Source: Endoconidiophora laricicola
Lineage: Eukaryota; Ascomycota; Sordariomycetes; Microascales; Ceratocystidaceae
Assembly: GCA_001640655.1 (NCBI GenBank)
Contig: LXGT01000028.1
Span: forward strand, 79,785 to 143,784
Direction: 5' to 3'
DNA length: 64,000 nucleotides
Below, piece by piece: positions 22,555 to 36,439 of the stretch. A model generated the notes under the pieces. The model was not told the DNA's origin, ran no database searches, and saw nothing but the letters and a program-made list of their open reading frames with translations. The position numbers were made by a program, and so were the translations under genes. Numbering within the stretch: position 1 is the first letter of the stretch; every line of letters starts with the position of its first letter.

Positions 22555-23840
22555 GACGGCGAAGTTTTTTTTGCAGTGCTCAGTGAGGATATTCGGTATT
22601 GTTTATTATTCCTCTGGCTAAAGCCGAACGGCAGCAACTCTAGCAGTTACTTCTTTTCTGGTTCAAGCAAAACGAAGAAGGAAAATAAGAGAGAAGCTGA
22701 AAGGTAGATATAGAAAGAAAAGATAAGAAGGAAAAAAAAAAAAAAGTACGACCCCTTCCAAAAGATCAAGAGTTTGAGGCACGACAGGAAGAAGGAGAAA
22801 AAAAAGATACCCTAGAAAGATAGCAAAGATAACGGCGGAGCCCAAAATCAGACGCTCAGAGGCGATACGACCACCGAACAAGGAACCCAATGACGGATCG
22901 GGAAAAGAGGCAAGCTCTCAGCAGTTATCAGCAGAAAACAACGAAGGAAGGATCCAAGAGAAGAAGAAAAAGTGGAATAAATTGTTAGCTAAATCAGTGA
23001 ATAAACGACCTGTAGAGTATTTATTATGCTTAGAATTATCATGAACGAATAAGTAAGACGGGATATAAGAGGAAAGAGCACGACCCCAGTGTTCAGTTGT
23101 TTGTTTCTTTATCGAGGCTGTAGAATCGAGTCTCGTGATTGTTCTCGGAATGCCTCGAGTCTTAACAAGAATAGAAAAACAGTGAGAAACCGGGGGGGGG
23201 CCACCAGAACAGGCAAGTAATCTTGCTTTATGATTGTATGAGCAAGGTCGAGGACGAGACACCGAGACACTCAAGATGAAAAATAATGATAAATAATACC
23301 TTGTAGTCCTTTATATAGCCTCCACAGCTCCACCTCTCACCAAAAGTAGAGAAAAGGCCCATGCTCTTGCCGACACGGCTGGAACCAGACAGACTCTACG
23401 CTCAATTTCAAGAGGGTAATGTGTGGGTGTGTGTGTGTGTCTATGTAGTGTATAATGTGTGAGAGAGTTTCTGTGCTTCGTGTACCCGTCCAACCCATCC
23501 ATCCAGTCAAGCTCTCACAGGAATACAGATCACGGACTTAGCAGCAGAATTCCACGGCATGTAATGTACAAAAACAGCCAATATCGCACCGTTCTCAGGC
23601 TGTGCCGTCACACATTATTATAGTCAGGCCTTTGTACTGTATTCTCCAAGCTCTATTCAATTCACTGGCGGACTTTGCAGGGAAAGCTGTTACGGTTTTA
23701 AATATATTCACTATCTTTCAGCCGTCTCTTTCTTATCTTCGCTTGTCAAATGACTAACTAAAAGATCTAGAAACTTTTAGTTACTTATCTCTTCTCGTCT
23801 CATCCCGCGCAAAGAGAAATAACCAGAGTAAGGGTAAGGA
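22555..23840 (-). promoter_or_regulatory. upstream region of the purine permease gene
   Basis: Purine-rich on the plus strand (pyrimidine-rich on the gene strand), with an A-run near 22731-22745 and (GT)7 at 23427-23440. Probable 5' leader and promoter. No specific GATA or purine-response site arrangement stood out. Confidence 0.35.
23427..23440. repeat. (GT)7 microsatellite
   Basis: Perfect dinucleotide run within a wider GT-rich stretch starting at 23421. Confidence 0.85.
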
Positions 23841-26800
23841 TGTGGGGTATCGTTGTATTAGTGCTAGGATCTGACTCGCCAAACACGAGGAGTGGCTATA
23901 GCAAGGAAACAAGATTCAAAGCATTGAAGTCAAGCAGCAGCAATCAAGAGAATCATCGATCCAACAGAATAAGTGAGGGATATCGCAACAATCTAGATCC
24001 AGTAGCTGAGTCAACGTGCCTTCATATTCAGCAGGAGAACAGTAATAGCTGTCAATGGCAACTAGTCAGCCCAGACTCCTCAAAGCCTGTCAAACAAAAT
24101 GCCATGATTGAACTGCAACTTGTTTAGTTTCTCGCCTGAAGCCTTGATTGTTTCCTCTTTTCTAGTACAGACATATAATTGGCCTACTCATTATAAACAA
24201 GACAGAACATGAACAATGTCTCTTCCTGAGCGCTCGCTGAGATACAAACTCCTCCACCAACCTGTCCAGCCGCCCAAGTCTAACTTACACTGAGCCTGGT
24301 TTCTCTTTGGTTAGTTATGGCGTTGCGCTGATTTGTTGGCTGGTTGCACTACATTTAATCCCCTTGGCCGTTGATTCTTTTTTTATGTTGTTTTCTTCCC
24401 AGTGTGCCCTATGCTCAGCCACGCAAAGCTCCAAGTTTTTTTTTTCAAGATGATAACAAGGCCATAGCTCTTTCTCTACTATATACCTGAATACCTGCCG
24501 TAAATTGCATATTATGTTGCTGTCCGGTGGCGATAATAGCTGGCAGACTTCATGATATCTTAAGAAATGTCTCTCCATGTAAGGTCCCGTTAGGCGGGTA
24601 TAACACGAGTTTTCATTCCACCTACCTTATAGAACCCTATTTATGTCTCCCACCTATACCCTTTGTTTTCCCCATCAAATGAAGCATTCCAAACGGGACG
24701 TATTGTTCCTAGAGAACCAATCGCTCAATTGAGTATACCTTACAGCATGCGAATACTCTTGAAATCCCAAATCGGAAACGCCCGATCATGATATCATCAT
24801 ACTCTAGTACTAACAAGCTACCTTACCTAAAATCTGTTCATATAACCGCTAATTAGTTGTTTTAACCTTGACAAAAATGGCAAACGCGTGGGCCTTGCTT
24901 ACGCACAGAGCCTGGGTTTCCCTCCGTCAACATCGTAGCAGAGAACGAGCAGACTTATTTAACAGCCACCAAACACTACCCATCATGCTAGTAAATCACG
25001 AAAGTATGTACACCAATATTTCCGATCCTCTCGCTGAAAGTACCAATATTCAGCTGAGCAGAAAGACTCCATGGCTCATAAACTTGCATACAAGCAAAAC
25101 AATATCTCTTGCTGACAAGGCCTGTGATTCGTCATTCCAGGCGCAACAACTGCCTGTGGGTGCGTAGAGTTCCATGAATACTAGTACTATGGTGTCGTAT
25201 CCGGAAACTATCATGTAGCACGTCTGGTATCCCACCGATATCCGTAGATCACCGAACCTGTCAGAAGCCTACTATTAGTAGTACCTTTTTCCCTTCCTCT
25301 CTTCTTGAAACCCCAGGAAACGTCCCGCAGTCATGTAAGTATATTTTCTAGAATGCATATCTTATTGCTTTCATATTCTTAGTAATCCCATTCCGTACTA
25401 TTCTTTGGTATTGTCTCCTCAACATAATAAGAAATAGAACCTTATTATTTACTCTTTGCTTGTTTCGGTCCTGCCATGACAGAACTAACGAATAGTACCA
25501 CCTATGTCGCCTGTGTCACCGTTTCTACGTGTTTCAATAAGATAAACCAGTCCTAACAATATCACATCAAGTCAGGGGCGATATATCCGTTATTACTCGT
25601 TGGCGAAGCGTTGATGGTGGTTCAACTGATATGGCACCAGACCCTTGATAACCCTAGTGCATGGGCCAATGTGTCAAGGGTGTGATTATAGATAGGAAGT
25701 CTTGAAGATCTCGGACTATTACTTACTACGGTTTAGTCACAGAAAGAAGCAGTAGAGAAGAGAGAAGGGGATAGGAGAGGGCTTGGAAGGCAAATTCTTT
25801 CCAATGGACTTTTGCTTAGTTTGACATATTATAAACTCTGCATATCTTTTACTACTTTTCATGAGATGCCACTATGGAACACCCAATTTTCTTTCGGTTC
25901 CTTCAGTTGCTAGTCTAGAATATATTCAACTTATAGCCAATGCCTTTTGCGTAATAGTTTTAGCTATCCATACTATGACCGTTAGGATATCAAAATATAA
26001 CTCAAACCACTATACTGCTCAAGAACATGTTCTTATAGGCAATTCAAGAAACCGCCCCCTCGTTCTATAGCTTGACGGTTTTATCCATAAGATACAACCA
26101 CCCTGGCTATCTGCCTTTCGCCCTTGTACGATCTGTCTTCATTTGCTATGTAGTAGTATGAGAAATCTTGATAAGCCTAAGAAGGAGAAAAATGCTAGGG
26201 TCTCTACTATGTACTAGTACTACTAAATCCTGGTCGGCCAAATGATGGGCGATTCGTAATGCGACTCGATGTCTGCTCCCTCCGTTTCGGCCATTACATT
26301 TCTCTCAGCCGTTTCACAATAATTTGCAGAGAACAATGCCTCTGTTTCTGTAAACTGTCTAAGGTTGTCCTTTCTTTTCCCATTTCCTTCTTCTTGATAT
26401 TGTTTTCGATGTTTTTCCAGTGCATATGCAGCGATTATCCGTCTTTCTTTGTAACGAGATTTGTTCCAACCTGTTCATTTTCGTAAATATGACTAGACTC
26501 GTAATATTCTAATGTTCCGAGATAACGACAAGAAAAAAATCCTACTAGGTTATTAAGTGGTCTCTTGATTCGCTGGTCAGTATAATGAATATCTGTGAGA
26601 TGTCGTGTCTATACAGGCATTCCCTTGCTAGCTTCGTTCTAGTATGTAGTAGTACTGGAAAACTAAAGTAAATAGTGTCTAGCAGAAATTCAAATCTTAG
26701 CTTGTGTTTTTTTCTAGCTTTAACAAATAATAATGTGAAAATTGGTACGGGCGTTTAAGCATCTTCCGTATAACCTTTCTTGGCCTACACACCACAGCAT

Positions 26801-28895
26801 ATTTCCTCATTCTTGCTTGTAGTTAGTCACTGTGTTCCGTGGCTTTTGTTTCAGAAACAAGAATACAGCATATGTTATCATTTGGTATATAGGGATTTTC
26901 AGGTAATAGCAGTAGCAAACAACATCTGTGGAATAAATTTTATGTTTGCATGTGCGTAGAAGAAAAGAAAATACAAAGAAAAAAAACAACCCGAAGAGAG
27001 TAACATGGACAAGCAATATAGCTTCTCTCATTTTGACTACTACGTATCACCTGTCTTTTCTTCGGGTCGAAGATATCATTAAATCGGAGTTGATGAGTCT
27101 GAGACATCGTTATAGTATCTCTACCGTTTTTCTGTGCAGAGAACAACTCAATCAATCCTTTCACTCGAGATCTGAAGGGACGCAGAAGGAGGAAGCATGA
27201 TGCAGGGAAAGTAAGACAAGTATATGTATGTACGTTGCTATTTTCAGAAGAAATAAGAAAGATACGTTGAAGAACGAGCTTCTGCCTTCTATCTCAGATC
27301 TACCTATATCAACAGAGCACAGGACTCAAAGTATTTACCAATCTTTTTCTTTTCGTCAATCTAAATAAAGTTTATATATTCACACCTGTGAATTCCATCA
27401 CTAGAACAAAGGGCTCGCCATAAGGCTCTAAGAACTCGCACGCGTTAACATAGAATTTTAGAACACACCTAACAGGCTGTCCATGTCCCTACTGAGGAGG
27501 TTCCAAGTTGGTGCGGCGGTCTGCGAGGAGATGTCAGCGGCGATAGTACTAGGGTTATGTACATACACATATACATGTTTTAACCCTAAATTAGGATAGG
27601 CTACACCATGGAAATTACAGTCAACCACCAAAAAAGTCCGATCTTGTCCTCCCGTATCTCGATAACGAGTGATTAATTGATTTTCATATGCTCTCAATCT
27701 TCGTCACTCACTCTCTAGTCAGTCATATGAGAAACGACAAGCTGCAGGAAGTAATTTAAAGTTATATAGGCAATAAAGTCGTTAAAACAATCAAGAGGCC
27801 ATTCCATTCACTAACTCCCCGGATTTCAATTAGTCCTTCCCGATGTCACATTCCCGCCCCTTGCCATGTCTTGGCCTCGATCTGGAATCCCTATCTTCAT
27901 AATACCTACCAAACTTTCAAGGTTTTAAATAGTACGTTCTTTGTTCACAATGTCATGTCACTTTTTACACCATAGAACTAATCTCCCCGCCTTATCTCCG
28001 AGATACCCTAGTCTTATACACTCTAAAGAACCCCAATAGATAGCATACTCTTTTCCTCGGCTCACTTATACTACTATTCACTTAGTCAAACCCAATTTTA
28101 TGACTAAAATCAAAACAATCACATCGGAAACCGTCGGACCTAATAGCGACTCTGTATTTCTGTTATGCAATCGAAACTGACTTACATGTCAAACTTCAGG
28201 CCGCTGATTGATTATAAAGGTGAACCGTATCTCCCCGTTGCTTCTCTATCTCTTCATTATGCTGCGTTTGAAAGAGTTTCAGCTCTTTTTTATCTTTTAG
28301 CTCACTTTACATCGTGGCTCCTTCTCATTTATTTGCCTTCTGGCCTTGTTTTGGCAACACATTTTCCCTATTCGGAAATATATTTGCTGGTCATGATAAG
28401 ATTATTCCGTTCACCATCCAACATTAACAACAACGGCATACATTGTACACGGAACCGGCCGAACTTTGGGGTTGTAGATCACCGCCTACTTCCTATATCT
28501 TCAAAATTATATGTTTCTCGCCTGACGAACTGGGAGGGATCTTTGACTTTTACTAAAGAGCTACTAACTTACACAACAACGAATAGCGATCCCATTAGCA
28601 CAGCACAGCCAGCAATTATTGAGTAGAGTAAAGCAGCACGTACATATATTAATACACATCAACGATGCGGTAATAACTAGCAGTTGTTCATTAACGATTA
28701 CATTGTTCTCTTCAAGGCCTGCCCAGGCCGTATCAGAGAAGAAATATAATCTGACAAAAACCACGAAAGCAAAACATTAACATAATTAACTGTTCAAACG
28801 AAACCATCACACCCACCGTCATTTACAATACAGAGCTTGATATATATGTGTATCTATCGACACATAAACTATCCGACCTGTCTACTCCCCACGGT
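23841..28895. other. gene-poor AT-rich region
   Basis: About 5 kb with no recognisable gene, RNA gene or intact element. The largest open frame (28165-28626, 153 codons, ATG start) has Leu/Ser-rich mixed composition, a possible hydrophobic stretch and no family resemblance. It could be a lineage-specific gene, but chance is the better explanation. Scattered A/T homopolymers are present. Confidence 0.45.
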
Positions 28896-31800
28896 TCACT
28901 CGGGGAAAGATCCAGGCACTCCACCCGAGGTGCTAGCCTTCTTCGACTTGCTACGACCGAAGAGTCGTGAAGAACCTTCTTTGATGCGTGTTGCTAGATC
29001 CTTTGATGGGGATCCTGAACTTGTTCTGGGAACAGTCGAAGAGCTAGCAGCACCCATTCCGGCTGCTGAGCTACCAACCTGACCGCCTGTACCTGTAAAG
29101 CCGCCTGTATTTCCCGTAGAATCAGTCATGCGCGTAGGGGCACCAGCATTTCTAGTAGTAGGCTGAGCAGACTGGGTATCAGAAGTCATCTTTGAGACGT
29201 CGGCATTGGACTGCCTCTCATGATTTTGGTCCTGGCTCGAGAAGTATAGGGCACCATTAGGAGATCCCCCAGTCATATCACTAGGGCCACTAGTGCCATA
29301 GTAAGGCTGAGACGTAGTCATACCGGTAGGGCCTGTAGACTCACCTCGAGCCGCATCACGGGTACCAGTCATGGTGTAGTTACCATTATCGTCAACGTTG
29401 CCGAACATGTTATCCTTACTAGAGGCAGTGGCCTCATTGTTATGGTGATGGGGGCGATAACTAGAAGTTGAGGGGCTAGATGAAGTAGGGACTTGTGCTG
29501 AGCGGACTCCAGTAGTAGCTGTAGGACCGGTAGGAGACGTCTGAGAGGTCTTTCCTGCCATTGCCGCAGTCGCAGCAGCAGTGGCAACACTGATACCAGC
29601 TGCTTCGTTAGTAGTGGCAGCCACCTTGGTGTTAGTGAGCGTTGGGGTTGACTTGTTCGGAGTCGAGCCAGCGGTGGCTGTAGTCGAATCAGTAGGGGGC
29701 GTCACAAAGAAAATAGGCCCCCCCATCGCCGAGTTGGTCTCCTTTCTAGAGCTGGCAACACTCTGGCCGTGGTGCTTGGTTTCCTTGTCTTCGACAAACT
29801 CCCGAGGCTCAAGCTCCTCCTTCAGAGATTTCTTAGACAGCTCAGTGTTATCATCAGCAGTGTTTCCCTTTTGATAGCGACTATTACTGCTTCCAAATGT
29901 AGAACCGCTAGCAGCACCGGCAGCAGCAGTGGCGCCAAACAGGTGAGCGTGATGGTGCTGCTGTGGGGAGTATATGTTAGAAGTATCTTGGGCGGAAGAG
30001 CTGGTGGCGCTGTAATTTGTGCTCGCAGGCTTATTGCGTAATGAACCTTCAGCTCCTCCTTGTGTGGTATCGCTGTACTCAGGTGCGGTGAAGTTGCTAG
30101 CAGCGCTGGGAGCAACTTGATCCATAGGGTGCTTTAGGTCGTTAGACTTCGTGTGGTAGCCAGTAGAGTCGCGCGAAGTAGAGGACGCCGGCTGTATGTT
30201 GTCGGGGTACACATGTTTGCCTGGGACGACACCAGCAGATGGAACGTCAGCACGTTCAGTCTTTTTGGACATCTCATTGCCCTGCATGCGGTATGTAGTA
30301 TCAGCGTTGGCATCATTAGCCTCATTCCAGATGCTATCCTTGGTTGAACGTAAAGCGGGCTCGGTGGAGTGTTTCAGGTCCGCCGAGTCCATGCGGTATC
30401 CACCGTCATGGTCATGGTGGTGGTGACCCGAAGCTACCATACCGGCACCGGCACCTATTCCAGCACCAGCAACAGGACCAGCGCTAGAAGATTTGAAGCC
30501 ACTATGCGACGTCTGGCTCTGCTCATAGTAAGTCTTAGTGCCATCAGAAGAAGTGTAAGTCTGGGAGCTATGATAGCCTGGACCAATTCCAGTGTCGGTA
30601 GTGTTCTTCTGCTGGGATGAAGCTGGAGCCCACTGATTATGAGTATTTTGGTGAGCATAAGAGTCTTCATAGTCGCCGGACGAGATAGATGAGGTGTATT
30701 CCTTCTCTTCCCTAGCCTGCTTCATGGCATCAGTAGATTGATCATCATGACTAGAGGACAAGCCGAGAGCAGCAGCACCAGCACCGAGGGTAGCTGCAAT
30801 AGTAGCGCCAAGACCCATTCCCAAGCCGGTGTTTGAACCATCAGAATCTGAGCGAGTATGCTGAGTTGTCTCGTCTACATCCTGATTGCTGGGGTTGGAT
30901 GCAGCGTAGCTTGCACTAGTGCGTGAAGCTGGGAGCTTGTCAGTTCCAGTAGCCCAGTAGTCTTCCTTTACGTTGTGAGATGTATAGTTGGGGGATTTAG
31001 TAGTAGAAGTCTGCTCGAGGTTTCTAGACGTGGTGTTATCAAGATGAGAGGGAGTTGACTCAGTCACATAGTAGCTACCGGGTGTCATGCTTTTGGTACC
31101 AGCAGAGCGGGAAGCGTCCATTTCTTCTGTGACGGCAGCAGCAGTAGGCACAGCGATAGGAGCACCTGAGGCCTGGTATTGAGGATCTGATACGTTTATG
31201 TGAGCGGCATCTTCCTTAAGGGCCTTCTTCTCAGCTTTCTTGGCCTTTTTCTTCTCCTTTTTCTTTTCCTTGCGGCTTTGTCTAGAAGCACCAGTGGCAA
31301 CGCCGCCAGTAGCAGCAGCTCCCGCCAGCATCTCTCCAACATTAGAGCCAAGCTTCTGGTCTGGGTTGGCAGTTTTCCGGAGAGCGTTGTTAGTGCTCGC
31401 ACCTCCAGCAGTGTTATCATCCGAGTAATCAGATGAAGACACTGAGGTGTTAGTATCTTGACGAACACTTCGACGACGGGTAGTAGCGGCACCGACTCCC
31501 GCATCAGCACCAGCACCGGTTACGGCTCCACTAACGGCGGGGACATTAGGAGCAGTGGAGTTGCCGTGAGTGGCAGGGTTAACGACGGAGCGAGAAGTGT
31601 CGATCTGTGAAGTGGCAGGGACCTTGATGTTACTAGCGAAGGCTAGGGGGTACGCGTCCTTAGCAGCTGAAGAATCGTATGATCTCAGCATGGTATCGGT
31701 AGTGCCAGGTGTCGTACCCCGAGCTGCGTTCGGAGAGTAGCTAGTGACAGTAGAGTCATCGGCTGCATTCTTGCTTACGTTATCCTGAGTCTGACCACTA

Positions 31801-34800
31801 GATGGCTGGGAATCATTGTTATAACCAGAGAGGCCCACGGCGGCAGCTGCAGCACCAGCTGCCCCGGCAACCGTAGCTCCAATACCGCTCAACATACCAT
31901 TAGATGACTTCGACTGGGTAGTTTCACCAGTAGCCGTCTTAGTGAGAGTCTCGCCACTAGTCATACCAGCACTAGCGCCAGTAGGGGTCTGAACATCAGC
32001 AGCTGAGACAGAACCACGGCGTAGAGAAGGGTCTGTGTTAAGTGATACTTGTGAAAGGCGGCGTCTATGAGCCTCAGGCGTGTGGACCAGTTGGCCTGGT
32101 ACCGACGATATCTGGTAGCTAATGCTATCGTTGGTGCGGGGAGTAGGCAGTAGAGAGACAGAACCGCGGCGCTCACGCTGTGAAGTCATGGCAGCAGCAC
32201 CTTTGGTGTTCTTATCATGGTTTGGGGGGAGTTCTCCCAATTCGCGTAGCTCTTGCTCAGCCGCACCAACCATACTCCAAGCCTTGGGGCGTTTAGAGTC
32301 ACCAAGGACATGAGCCTCATTGGGGTTGACGTCAATCATTTTTCCTCCAGATGTATCCATGTTAGCAGAGTTACCATCACCCATCGGGCTGGGCCCACCG
32401 ATTTCAGGAATAGCAGTACCAGAGCCAGCAAGGGTTGGAATAAAAGCCGACGAGTCTGCCTTTCCTGCAGAGGACCCAATAGAGGGCCCAGATTGGCTTT
32501 TCTTGTCAGTTTTGCCCTTAATCTTGTCGGCATAGTCCTGGTTGCCAATTGTACTATCATGGGGCTTGCTACCAAAAGAGTCTGGAGTGGCCGAAGTCAT
32601 GTCAGGACGATAAGAATCATTGTGCGAATGCATTTGGGAAGCCGTCTCAGTTTGTCTAGTGTACTGCTTATTCTGCATATCATTGACGTTCTCCTCCTCG
32701 TTGTTGCCTGACATGGCAGCAGCGGCACCGCCAAGTCCAACGGCACCCAGAACAGTACCGATAATCCCGCTGTTGGAGCCTGAGTTGTCGTGGGTACTTT
32801 CAGTGCTTTCCAGATCGCGGTACTTGTCAGGAGTCTCAGGAAGTCCTTGGTTGACATACTTTTCCTCGTTCTTGGGCCGATTAGCCGCAGCATGAACGGT
32901 CGAAGCTGAGGTCTCATGTTTGCTCTGGATAGGGACAGTTGATTTTGAAGAGGCGCCGACTGTTGGAGTAGTTTTGGTGTAGTCATGCTCCTTCAGGGTT
33001 CTCTCTCCAACCTCTCCCTCATGATCCTTCTCCTGGGAGTGATGATGCGATGCTAAACCAGCACCAGTGATTCCAGCAGCAGCAATGCCAGCGGCGGCTG
33101 TGCCGGTACCTGGACGGGATGTCAAGTCAGTCTTGCCAGCATTGGGGAACGAACCAGGAAGAGTATCAGACTCCTCGCGAGCGTGGCCCTTGGTATAGTT
33201 GCTTCTGGAAGCAGCAGAAGTACCTTCAGCATTGCTATAAGAGGCAGGGGCAGTAGTAGAAGTAGTTTGTGAAGGAGGAGAGGTCGACTTGATTTGGGAG
33301 CTTAGCATGAGAGGGTTCCAGACTTGAGAGTTACTGGAGCTTGTAGTTGGGTAGCTGGGAGCCTTTGAGGTCTGAGTAGAGGTAGTGTTGAAATCAGTAG
33401 GGTTCGGTGAAGATGCCGCAGCCATCTCAGCTTGCTGGGCAGAATATCTCTTGCCAGATAAATCCCGAGACCCGGCCTTATGAGATAGAGTGCTGGCAGC
33501 ACCAGTACCAACACCAGTAAGACCGACAGCACCAAGAATAGCACTAGCACCAGGAAGTCCTAGTGTGGTGGACGATGAATCGGTCGGACCGGAAGGGTTT
33601 TTGGAAGTGGATGCGTATCCCTTTGTGTTGTACTGGTCAGGCTTAGAGTTCATAGTAACGGCCTCAGAGTTTACGCCACTAGAAGAGCGAATTTCATCAG
33701 TGGACCACTTAGACTCGCTTCTGTTCAGATCGCCAGGATCCTGAAGCCGCTTGTTCAAGAGTGCGGATGATGTGCCAGCCGTAGTACCAGCAGGCATGCT
33801 GCTGTCCCATTGCTCAGAGCTGTATTCGGCGTCATTGGAGGCACGTTGATTGACAGCATGCTTCATGGCAGGAGTGGTATAAACGTTCGTGAAGGGCTGG
33901 TCTCGATCGGATGTGCTCTTCTGGGTAGTAGAGTAGTCTTGGCCAGTAGCATAGCCTTGGTCTGGATATCCCTGATTATGATAATTCCGTTGGCCGGTGT
34001 AGCCCTGGGTCTGTTGACCGCTCTGGTAGCTCTCAGAAGCTCCGACAACATTGCTAGTGCCAAATCCACGAGAAGCTAGATCACGCTGCTGCTCAGCAGT
34101 CAGGTTTCGGTCATCAGTAGAGTACTGCTGAGAGTCAGTGTTGTGCTGGCCCTGGTATGCATCAGCACCATAGCCCTGAGAACCATTTTGGTACGAGTCC
34201 GGAGAAGTAGCATCCTTGTAAGAAGACTGGCGGTTCGCAGCGTAAGCTCCAGCACCAGTAACACTAGTGGCGACAGCACCCGCAGCGCCAAGCTTATTCT
34301 TGGAATGCGAGCTGGTGGGCGAGACAGTGTTGGGGTTATACGCCTTGTACTGCATCTGCTGAGGCTGAGTAGAAGAGCCAGCCGTGGAGGTAGTAGCAGC
34401 AGAGAGAGGGAAAGAACGATCCTGAGAAGTCTGAACTTGACTGCTCACAGGGTGGTTGTGCGAATCAAGTGACGTATATTGCTGCTGAGTGTACTGTTGT
34501 GACTGCGGATGAGTAGCAGCAGCTGGGATATCATCGTGGGCTGATGATACACCAGTAGTGGCAGCCCGATTCTGTGACTGAGTCAAGAACTTGCCGCCTG
34601 ACATGCGGCGATTGTTGGCATCACGATCACCAGAGTCGACAATAGAACCAGCTGTGACGTTGCTTTCACCCTGGTCGATACCAGCCCATGGAACTTCATC
34701 ATCTTCATCAACACCATCGCTACTACTAGTGCGTTCAGCAGAAGTAGTACGTTGGCGCTGGCGGTGGCCCATGGCAGCGACCGAGCCGGCACCTCCAACA

Positions 34801-36439
34801 GCAGTAGCACTGGTAAGAGCGTCATTGCCACTAGAAGAAGGCTCAACCAGCTGCTGAATATCGTTATACCAAGCCAGCATCTGCTCGTAGTTTTCAGCAC
34901 GGAAGATCCAAGTGTGCCCGCGGTGAAGGCCGCCCGACTGGCGGCCTTTGAGGATGAACTTGTTGTTGGCACCACCGGTAGCCGAGTGCGATCCAAGAGA
35001 CTGGTCAGGCAGATACAGAGACATCACAGGGCTAGTGCTGTCTTCTGACTTGAACTCGTGGAGGTAAGTAGAGGTCAGGACGTACCAACCGCCAGTGAAA
35101 CTCTTGAGATACTTGCCCTTACGCTCCAGAGGGCCAGAGCGGATCTTGCGAACCGAAGGATGGTCCATGCCGGGATAGGTGATTTGGTTAACAGAGCGCA
35201 TAGGGATATTGGCCAAAAACATGTCATTGCTTGACTTGAGCCAGTGGTTGTACTCCACGTCACGGGGGTAGCTAATAACTGTAGTGCGTAGATCCTCGGA
35301 TGTATTGTAATTTAGAGAACTCTCGCGCTTCAGTATACCAGCAATGGCGTTGAACGACTTCTGAATTTCATACACAACAATAGTCTCTAGCTCGCGACCA
35401 GAGGTTTCCATGTTGCGATGGGCTTGTTGGAGGTAGTTCTCCTCTTTTATCTGCTTTGCAATTTGACGATCAGCAGCATGGCGGCGGAGATAAGGATCAC
35501 TCTTGGGATCGCCATCGGCCGCAGTGGAAGTTTCAGTAAGTGCATCGTTGAGAGAGCGAACGGCCTTCTTGGAGCCATCCATCTCACGGTCAATGTTGCT
35601 CTTGAAATCACTAGTCAAGCTGCGGATTTCCTTGATCTTTGAGGCAAGCTCAGAACGCAGTGAATTCAAAGCGCCGACAACGTCGCTCTCAATCTCACGG
35701 GACTTCTCAGCCTCGTTGATAGACTTCTCGCTGTAGGTCTCCATTATGTGAATGCCATCACTAATACCACCAGAAGCGAGAAATTCCTCGGGAAGATGTA
35801 TCGACCTAGCACTCTGAAGAAGCTTGTTGTGAGTCTTAGAACGCGACTCAAAGTGACTCTCGGTTTCCTTGAAGTACGAGACTAGATCCTTGAGAATCTG
35901 ACGGTACGCTGTAGTGATGTTAGACGATGTATCGCATAATAGATAACCTCTGGAGACTTACACTCGAACCGATCAGCGAGTAGGTCACTCGGGTTTGTTT
36001 CAGTGGGGATTGGGCAGTAGAAGGCACTGTAAAGATCTGGGTGCTCAGCTCCTCTAGTAGTAGAAGTGCCTTTAGAGCGAAAGTCTACCTGTTCGCCACC
36101 AGATGAAATTGCCTGATGGTTCCTCAAGGTGCCTTCAGTGAGGCGCGAGTTGCCACCAGTGCGGCTAGAAAGTATCATATGTTCAGCCGACGAAGTCGAG
36201 ATGTTGCGCTGGTGCTTGGAAGTCTGGCCTGGAGCGAGCTCTTCTTTGAACTTGCCATTAGGGCCAGTTCCAGTACCGCCTCCCTGAAAATCACGATAGG
36301 CATCAGTCGCAGCATGTGAGTGCTCGGCGTGCGAGCGCGGGGCAGCGGCACTAGCAGATGAATTCCCAGGGCCATATGCAGTTTCTGTCTCTGCACCCTT
36401 GTTGAGGGCCGAGTTGATGGCGTTTTTGATGGCAGACAT
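28896..36439 (-). CDS. Slm1/Slm2-like PH-domain protein with giant low-complexity tail, two exons, 2496 aa
   Basis: Exon 1 is 36439-35962 and exon 2 is 35908-28896, with a 53-nt intron (GTAAGT, tctaacat branch, CTACAG). The junction restores a helical segment LADRFESYRQILKDLVSYFK. Residues about 150-400 form a coiled-coil/F-BAR-like region; residues about 415-514 are a PH domain (GPLERKGKYLKSFTGGWYVL and HTWIFRAENYEQMLAWYNDI). This pair is the architecture of yeast Slm1/Slm2, PI(4,5)P2-binding TORC2 effectors at the plasma membrane and eisosomes, although those are only about 650-690 aa. The remaining roughly 1,980 residues are Ser/Thr/Gly/Ala/Gln-rich and predicted disordered, with about ten short Gly/Ala hydrophobic stretches, a His cluster (GHHHHDHDGG), a Lys-rich block (RKEKKKEKKKAKKAEKKALK) and a basic C-terminus (LFGRSKSKKAST). 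The reading frame is continuous for 7 kb. The Slm assignment is from domain order and is fairly sure; the tail's role is unknown. Confidence 0.88.

Noticed and set aside
28165..28626. 153-codon ORF (+) in the gene-poor region
   Set aside because: Has an ATG but no family motif, no splice partners and mixed composition; probably chance. Transcript data could change this.
29369..35736. Many antisense and alternate-frame ORFs of 60-150 codons over the Slm1-like gene
   Set aside because: Shadows of a low-complexity coding sequence with biased codon use; none has a domain.
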